DNA of 64,000 nt from Bos javanicus (Eukaryota > Chordata > Mammalia > Artiodactyla > Bovidae): the NCBI RefSeq assembly GCF_032452875.1, contig NC_083869.1, positions 76,192,501 through 76,256,500 of the forward strand, given 5' to 3'. Below the pieces are notes generated by a model. It had not been told where the DNA came from. It saw only the letters and a list, made by a program, of their open reading frames with translations, and searched no databases. How positions within the stretch are numbered: the first letter of the stretch is position 1; the number at the start of each line of letters is the position of its first letter. The position numbers and the translations under genes are program-made. Shown here piece after piece: positions 56,880 to 64,000 of this stretch.

Positions 56880-58289
56880 GATCAAAGCAAATAAGTCATT
56901 CTGTGTTCATCATTTTGTTTTGACATTTTTTTGTTAAATCACAAAGACCATCAGAAAATGCTATTAAAAATTTTTCAAGATTTCGTTAATAGTTCTTTCT
57001 TTTATTCTCCCTTACACACATAAATGCCTAAGCTTTTAATATAGCTGCTCATTTCCTAGCTGGACATTGTTAATAACTCTTTTAAGAGCTTGGCATGCTC
57101 AGAATCTTGCCCCTATTTTAATGGAGGCCATTAATGCAAAAGCAAGGTATCACCATGCACCAGGTCAAGGGAAATGCAGAGGCTTTTGATTAGGGTCAGA
57201 TTCCAGTTTTATCATTACCTATATGGTTACTTTTATGACTTTGAAAATGCTACTCAGTCTCCTTGGAGGGTTCATTGTCTCTATTCATGGCAGGCATATA
57301 TCTAGAAACTTTCAGACCCTTTACATCCATTTTTCTACACTTCTCTGCTCAGACTCCTTGGTTTATGCCCTGCCTTGTAGAAATACATGGCAGTAAGCCC
57401 TGAGCATAACTATGGATCCAGTTTAGAGCAGACAAGTAAAATTCTTCAAAGTTTAATATATGTTTCCCTTGAATAATCCTGATTCTATGCTAAGCGTTTT
57501 TGTTGACCTTCGATTCTCTTATCACCGGATAAAACTGTGCAGAAAAGGGGAATGAGAACAACTGGCCAGTCAACACTATGGAAGCAACAGCTGGTCTTTA
57601 CCTCGAACCAGCAGGCTTCCCTCCAACCCTCTGGCTCCACACTTAGCCCTTGAAAGTTTCTCACGGATGCCCATATGTTTTCCCTTCTTAATGTTAGAAC
57701 TGCTGAAATGTTTCAGAGAACTTCCCAACATGGGGTCTACCCTCTTTCAGGAGTAAATACCTTTTGCACATTTACACATGTGGCATTTAAACACATCACA
57801 TGGACAGAGAGTCAACATGTAGTCTTTGGGATTAATATTCATACAGACACTTTCTAGGTGGGAGCAGATGTTTGCAGTCTCTACAAACTGGTTGCATTTG
57901 TAATGGGAAAGGATCCAGCAGCTTATATCAAAGCAAGGAGGATGATCTGCTTAAAATTAATTCTTCTAAATCTACTGTTTTTAGATTAATCTTATCACTA
58001 AGGTACTTAGTGGTTCACAGGAAACTTGACTTATAATTTTATTTCCAATATTTATACACCAGTTCAGTTTTTGAACTACCCTCCTTAGATCAGAAGAAAT
58101 TAGAGTTAGTATCTCAGCTTTAACATGTAGCAAAGATTTAAATTTTCTTATGTTAATAAATTATGCTAGCTAGATATAATAACTACAAAAAAGAACTCAA
58201 CTATCCTTTATTTATTTCGTGTTCAACTACCATGATTTTTTTTCTTTTTCTTTTTACATAGATTATCTTAGGTTTTAAGTCTAATACCT

Positions 58290-58380
58290 AGAGATTCTAT
58301 GACTTTGATAAATAGCTAAAACCTTAGGAAACCTCAGTTTCCTCCTCTCTTAAGTGGACATAATGAGTACACTATATCTG
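58290..58380 (+). repeat. Possible MIR fragment
   Basis: The sequence aacctcagtttcctcctctc followed by aagtggacataatgagtaca is the most conserved part of MIR. The rest is not recognisable. A similar weak trace is at 57190-57270. Confidence 0.45.
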
Positions 58381-58387
58381 TAAAGGA

Positions 58388-58580
58388 GGGATTCTCAAAA
58401 ATGAATGTGTATCAGAATGCCCCACAGGCTTATTAAGACACAGGTTGCTGGGCCATTCTTGGGGAGCTTCTGATCCAATAGATCTGAGGTGGGGCTGAAA
58501 ACTTCCATTTATAACCTGAAGTTATAAAGGTGATACTGGCACAGCTGATAAGGGGATCTCACTTTGAGAACTAGTGTGTA
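58388..58580 (+). mobile_element. MER5A-like hAT relic
   Basis: The order is gattctcaaaaatgaatgtg, atcagaatgccccacaggct, gatccaatagatctgaggtg, then ctcactttgagaactagtg. The ends resemble each other in reverse complement, as expected. Confidence 0.7.
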
Positions 58581-58604
58581 CACTATAAATGGATAAATGC
58601 CTAT

Positions 58605-58945
58605 AAGGTTTACAATCACTTTGCTCTATACCTGAAACTAACACAACATTGTATATCAACTATACTTCAATTTAAAAAAAGAACAGAAAAAAAAGAAAAT
58701 AGATAAACAAGGATATATTGTACAGCACAAGGAATTATGGCCATTACCTTGCAATAACTTGCAATGGAGTATAACTTGTAAAAATACTGAGTCACGATGT
58801 TGTACACCTGAAAGTAATAGTCTGGTAAAATCAACTATACTTCAGTAAAAATTGCTTATCTAAAAAAATCAAGTGAGCCTGAAACTATCATGACATTGTT
58901 AACCTGCCATACTCTGATACAAAATAAAAATTTTCAAGTTTGAAA
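58605..58945 (+). mobile_element. Three consecutive L1 3' tails
   Basis: Tail phrases (acctgaaactaacacaacat or degraded versions) occur at about 58628, 58800 and 58876, each followed by an A-rich stretch. All are sense and lack ORF2 sequence. Confidence 0.7.
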
Positions 58946-60454
58946 AAAGCAAATAAGTGATAAAATTGCTATCCCTACCAAATGTAGGTACAAGTGAAAT
59001 ACCTGGTGACAATACCCAGAGGACCGCATCTCTCAGGTTTCTTTCTTTTGAATTTTGCATCCAAAATGGAAGCAAGTTTTAATACGCCAGATTTTTTTTT
59101 TTTTTTAACAAACTGAGTACTCAGTGAAGAAGGTGCGATCTCCTTGTGATTACTGGCAAAGATAGTTACCCACCCAGTCTTATTACAGACAATTAGCTGA
59201 GAGTTCTGTTCGCAGACAGAAGAGCTAGAAAGGAGCCTAGGGGAGTTACTGACTCCTCAAGAAAAGGGCTCTAGTCCAAAGTCTGAAGCCCCAAGTGCCT
59301 GCTTGGCTCTAGCCAGATGGAAAGATTCCAGGCCGGTGGGGACCTCAAGGAGGCTAAGAGTCTCTCAAGTGTTTTTTAAAAAGTCCAAAGGAAAGTAAGC
59401 TTCATTAAGTTTATTATTTTAATGACAGTGGTTGATACTAAGGGGAAAAGCATAACATAGAAACCACAAGTTTCTATTCCTGTTAAATATTGTTGTTACT
59501 TCAATGTTAATAAAAGGAGAGCAGTGCAGGAGTTGATTTTGTGTTTCCAATCTAACCAATTGCTACTGTTCTTGGTGGAGGTTATCCTGTGCACAGCCTT
59601 GTAACCAATGGCACCACTGCTCTTGTGGTGGCTCTCTAAATTCCAGAGATAAGCTGATTGATAGCACTAAATTTGTCTAGACATTAACCTTGACAATAAT
59701 TGTCTAATTTAAGGACTCCAGAATTACTTGGAAATGAAATCTCAAGTCCATAGAAAAAGGGAACAGAGCTTTTCTGTTTTGTTTAAGTACTGGAAGGAGA
59801 GAGAGGGACTCAGAAAAATCGGGTTGAAATTATTTTGACCTGAACATCACAGGTGCTTTGTTGTGTGGCAGGGAGATACAGTTGCAAATAGCAGTTTAAA
59901 AAAAAAAAAATCTGTACCAGAGAATCATGGACGTCTAGCATCCTGTCTTATCTGATTGTAATTTAGGATATCAAGCATCTGTTAGCTGCATTCTGCATAG
60001 AATAAATTAAGGAGACTTCAAGAGTAAGAATGTAGATATCCTTAGTCAAAGGTGAGATAAATACATGGAAAGGTACATAGTGAAAGGGTATGTGCAGATG
60101 GGCATAGAGATGAGAGCATGAAGTTTCTGACTTGTCAATAAAACAAGTGCTATGAATGTTTTTCACATTAACTCTTTTGATCTGGCAGCTGTTCATTCAT
60201 CATTGTGTCCTATTTGTCCCCATTTGTGACCCAGTGCAATATCTGAGGGCCAGAATCTCATTAAAGGACTCTGAAACAAAGTAGGAGGAATAGAGGAAGG
60301 CTAAGAAGATAAGCCTGGACAAGTTAGTGCCATATTCTGATCAGCTCACCTGCCTGTGTGTCATAACATCTGTGGATATGAAAGTCTCTAAGTATAGGTG
60401 AGAAAATGAAGAGCCCTGAGTACTATAGGGATCCATGACAAAATCCACTCTTTT

Positions 60455-60770
60455 GTTTTATTTATTTTGTATTGAAATATAGTTTATATACAATGCTGTG
60501 TTAGTTTCAGATATCCAGCAAAGTGATTCCGGTATATACTGTATATATACATATACATGATTTTTTTTATATTTTCCTCCCTTATCGGTTATTAAAAAAT
60601 ATTGAGTAGGGTTCCCTGTGCTGTACAGGGGGTCTTTGTTGATTATTTTATATATAGTAGTGTGTATATGTTAATTCTAACTTCCTAATCTATCCCTAAC
60701 CCCCATCTCCCCTTTCATAAACATGAGCTTTCTTTCTATGTCTGTGGGTCTGTTTCTGAGTGGGGGTGAC
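60455..60770 (-). mobile_element. Old L1 3' end, antisense
   Basis: This contains attgaaatatagtttatata, agggttccctgtgctgtaca and ctatgtctgtgggtctgttt in the order of an antisense artiodactyl L1 3' region. Confidence 0.8.
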
Positions 60771-61629
60771 TTTCTGCCTAAAATTTCTATATCCTGGTAT
60801 CCCTCCTACCTGGTGCATAAGTCTGTAGGTGTTGTGTTTCAGACACTGTGTTTATATGAGTGCTTTGAGTATGTGAGACTTTAAGAAGGGATGTGCATGT
60901 ACCAAGCCATAGCTTGGGAAGGGCACCTAAACTACTTGAATAACAAAATATTTGGGGAAGATCTTGTGCTTGTCAGCCACACTTCACCTGAGGATCTATC
61001 CTTTGGTCCCCATTCCATCAAGCCAGTTGCCCTCTGGTGCTCCTGTCCAGAAACACCATGGCTACCATGGTGTATGTGGCATCTGCAGGTGCATTCGAGG
61101 GGGCTCATGGTGAGGAAAAATTGCTCTGCTTGGCTGGGCCCAAGTTACTTTATCTCTGAGGCACCCCTAGGAGAGAGGCAGCTGCCCAGCATGGCCTGGA
61201 GTCCAGTGTCTCCTTTGGTGGGGATCCTAATCTGTTGTTAATGCTTCCTTTATATGTACCTTTCCTTATTCTGCATTATGTGCTGGACTTCTTTTTCTGA
61301 CATGGACTGCCAATGAGTGAATAACTCCTAAAACAGCTAAATGACAACTCAGTAAATGGCTTTGTCAATTTTGTATAATGATAAGTCAAATACTCATAAT
61401 AGAAAATGCAAAATCTTCTTTCTTATAACATGGTAGGTTTTAAAAATAACTGTCTAGTTGCAGGAACTTTTTGAGATATTTGCAAAATCAATAAGACTAC
61501 TTTGTAAATCATTTTTTCTAGAAACTTGAAATCTTACAGACTACCTTTATTGAAATGTAAAGATATGAGTGAAAAGTCTGCTATTGTTAGAATGTTACCC
61601 TATTATTTAAGTTAGAAGTGGCAAATTGT

Positions 61630-61745
61630 GGATATATATGTACATATATATATATATATATGTATGTTTGTTAGGTATATACACATATGTACACATACAT
61701 ATGTATACATTTACTATTTAAATATAATGTACATATATTTATAAA
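61630..61745. repeat. AT-rich TA/CA repeat tract
   Basis: This has imperfect (TA)n and (ACATAT)n with no other content. A Bov-A2 follows 50 bases later. Confidence 0.85.
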
Positions 61746-61795
61746 TTTAAATTATATGACTATACTTATAGATTTGGGTATATATATCTTGATCT

Positions 61796-62059
61796 TGCTG
61801 CTGCTGCTAAGTCGCTTCAGTCGTGTCTGACTCTGTGCGACCCCATAGACGGCAGCCCACCAGGCTCCCCCGTCCCTGGTATTCTTCAGGCAAGAACACT
61901 GGAGTGGGTTGCCATTTCCTTCTCCAATGCATGAAAGTGAAAAGTGAAAGTAAAGTCGTTCAGTCGTGTCCGACTCCCGGCAACCCCATAGACTGCGGCC
62001 CACCAGGGTCCTCTGTCCGTGGGATTTTCCAGGCAAGAGTACTGGCGTGGGGTGCCATT
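61796..62059 (-). repeat. Bov-A2 SINE (dimer)
   Basis: This antisense copy has a (gct)n tail and two monomers, ending gtggggtgccatt. It contains several CpG sites still intact (cagtcgtgtccgactcccgg), a hint of recent insertion. Confidence 0.92.
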
Positions 62060-62264
62060 AAATTAATATATATGGTGTATATACATATGATATTCATGCA
62101 TATATCTTTAAATCTTAACATGTTTCATCCTGAGATTTCTTTAATTGTAAATCCTGATCTTTCAAATTTTTTTTTACCTTTCTGACAGAAATTAAAGGAG
62201 TTAGAAGATTATTACTCCATTTATTTTGTATTAAAGCCTTGATATTGGAATTAGATATCACAAC

Positions 62265-62524
62265 AGTAATATATGTGTGTGTGTGTGTTAAATCACTTCA
62301 GTCATACCTGACTCTTTGCGACCGTATGAACGGTAGCCTACCATGCTCCGCGTCCATGGGATTTTCCAGGCAAGAGTACTAGAGTGAGTTGCCATGTGCT
62401 CCTCCAGAGGATCTTCCCGAAACAAGGATCAAACCCTTATCTTTTATGTTTTATGTTTCCTACATAAAACAGGAAGCTGGGTTCTTTACCTCTAGCACCA
62501 CTTGAGAAGCCCATAGTAATATAT
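62265..62524 (-). repeat. Bov-tA SINE with TG tail and TSD
   Basis: The body at 62275-62514 starts directly with (tg)n and proceeds through taaatcacttcagtcatacc to the tRNA-like head. The sequence agtaatatat flanks it at 62265-62274 and 62515-62524. An extra ttttatgttttatgtttcct block sits in the head region. Confidence 0.9.
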
Positions 62525-62546
62525 ATACATTCTGATAGTTTTGTAA

Positions 62547-62699
62547 AGCTCTGTTGCTTCTGCTGCTAGGTCTAGGTCATTTCAGTCATGTCCGACTCTG
62601 TGCGACCCCATAGATGGTAGCCCACCAGGCTCTGCTGTCCCTAGAATTCGCCAGGCAAGAATGCTGGAGTGGGTTGCCATTTCCTTCTTCAGCTCTGTT
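62547..62699 (-). repeat. Bov-A2 SINE, single monomer, with TSD
   Basis: The body at 62556-62690 has a short (ctg)n tail and one monomer only. The sequence agctctgtt flanks it at 62547-62555 and 62691-62699, so it was inserted as a truncated copy. Confidence 0.9.
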
Positions 62700-62828
62700 T
62701 GCTCATTGCCAAAGCCTTATTCAGACAACATATTACTTTCAAGACATAATGACCCAGCAAGACTCTAACATTTTATGGTAAAGATTACCTTTGAATAAGA
62801 AGCACTGTTTGATATGATTACAGATTTA

Positions 62829-63178
62829 TTGTTTTTCAGTCACTAAATCATGTCCAACTCTTTGTGATCCCATGGACTGCAGCATGACAAGCTTCCCTGT
62901 CCTTCACCATCTCCTCAAATTTGCTCAAACTCATGTCCATTGTGTCAGTGATGGCATCCAACCATTTCATCCTCTGTCATCCCTTTCTCCTCCTGCCTTC
63001 AATCTTTCCCAGCATCAGGGTCTTTTTCAATGAGTCAGCTCTTCACTTCACGTGGCCAAATTATTGGAGTTTCAGATTCAGTATCAGTCCTTTCAATGAA
63101 TATTCAGGGTTGATTTCCTTTAGGATTGACTGCTTTGATCTCCTTGCTGTCCCAGGGACCCTCAAGAGTCTTTTTCAG
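62829..63178 (-). mobile_element. BovB 3' end fragment
   Basis: This antisense BovB 3' end runs from tgtttttcagtcactaaatc to gggaccctcaagagtctttt. It is moderately diverged, and nothing in it is coding. Confidence 0.87.
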
Positions 63179-64000
63179 CAGATACATAGACAGGTATAGA
63201 TATAGATATAATTTTTCCTGTATCTACCTTTTAGGCATACTAGAAACAATGGTACTAGCAACATGTAGGATGTCTACTATGAGCCCCATTTGTGCTGACT
63301 GCTTTTATAAACTCTGCAGAAGAGAGGTCATTTCCACTTAAAGGTGAGACAACAGGATTTGTGGAGTTAATCACAAACCCTACTCCAAGTGAATAGCAGG
63401 ACTGAGATTTTAAAAGGCACCATCTGAGTCCAAAATGCATGTCCTTCCCATTACAGGACTCATCTCTAATCAGCAAAAGCACTCTCCTCCTGCTGGCATA
63501 CAGATGTGCCAGCTGCTTTCCTTTAAAAGTAGCTATCACCATTCTTTGAGACTGGCATGATCATTTGCTTTTTCTACTCAGGATGACCCCTGATGAAGGA
63601 ACATATTAAAGTTTTATTGAGTGTGTTGTTCTGTCATTCTATGACTTGGGTGGTTTACTTGTTCAAAACAGGAAAAAAGAAGCCAAAGAAAATAAATGAA
63701 TGAATTTTGTAACTAATTGAACACTACTTATCAGACTTTTGGAAGACTGAGTAATAATAATAAGGCAAGTGGACTGTGAATTGTTTTCCACTTGCAAGTA
63801 CTTTCGTTTATCTAACACTAGATATAGTGCTGTCAGCACCCTGGGGTTGTACTCCATGGATTTAGATAAGAAGATGATGGAGAAGGAGGATTTTTGATTC
63901 AAATTGTATCAGGATTATATTATTTCACTTGAATCTCTTTTCATTTAAAAGTATTTAATAAAATACTTCTTTGCGAATAGATTTAGAACATGAACCTTGG

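Larger units (their letters stand above)
40525..64000 (+). other. CNTNAP5: CNTNAP5 intron 3, 5' part
   Basis: This intron starts with the donor gtagga at 40525 and has no acceptor with a matching CNTNAP exon before the window ends. The discoidin domain is unfinished at this point, so at least one further exon must follow. I see only unique AT-rich sequence in 41010-42560, 42850-43800, 53940-54150, 54620-55490, 56880-58280, 58950-60440, 60800-61610 and 63200-64000, apart from A or T runs. Confidence 0.8.

Noticed and set aside
60891..61241. Open frame of 116 residues in unique intron sequence
   Set aside because: No domain, signal or splice context is recognisable, and this length is expected by chance in 64 kb.

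Overview
The window is mammalian nuclear DNA from a ruminant, most likely a bovid. It is dense with BovB (RTE-type) LINEs, with the Bov-tA and Bov-A2 SINEs that borrow BovB sequence, with CHR-type tRNA-derived SINEs shared by cetartiodactyls, and with bovine-type L1. Older mammal-wide repeats (MIR, MER5-like, Tigger-like) lie beneath them. Nothing in it is prokaryotic.

Only one host gene can be supported. Two small exons on the + strand, 10301-10405 and 40331-40524, encode consecutive pieces of the N-terminal discoidin (F5/8 type C) domain of a contactin-associated protein. The residues match CNTNAP5 best. The exons are separated by an intron of 29,925 bases. The window therefore holds the 3' end of intron 1 (1-10300), exon 2, intron 2, exon 3 and the 5' part of intron 3 (40525-64000). 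The signal-peptide exon and exon 4 lie outside.

Region by region: 1-10300 holds a Tigger-like transposon broken open by a head-to-head pair of BovB copies (3.0-5.8 kb), several Bov-tA SINEs and a short L1 tail. Intron 2 holds three nested stacks. The first is a BovB at 20.2-23.4 kb containing a Bov-A2 and an L1 with a twin-primed inversion. The second is an old L1 at 24.9-28.3 kb containing two SINEs and a BovB whose 5' part is inverted. The third is a probable LTR at 33-37 kb containing a BovB that contains an L1. Intron 3 is dominated by a nearly full-length but dead antisense L1 (44443-52923) carrying a BovB fragment and three tandem repeats in its 5' untranslated region. Further downstream are a second LTR-like copy, an inverted Bov-A2 pair and several smaller elements.

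The repeats do not cooperate with the gene in any way I can demonstrate. By hand-drawn boundaries they make up roughly half of the window. I found no new gene, RNA gene or molecular system. The interesting signals are structural: readable insertion histories, inversions, chimeric elements, and inverted repeat pairs inside the CNTNAP5 pre-mRNA. All family names come from recognition by eye, not from a database search.
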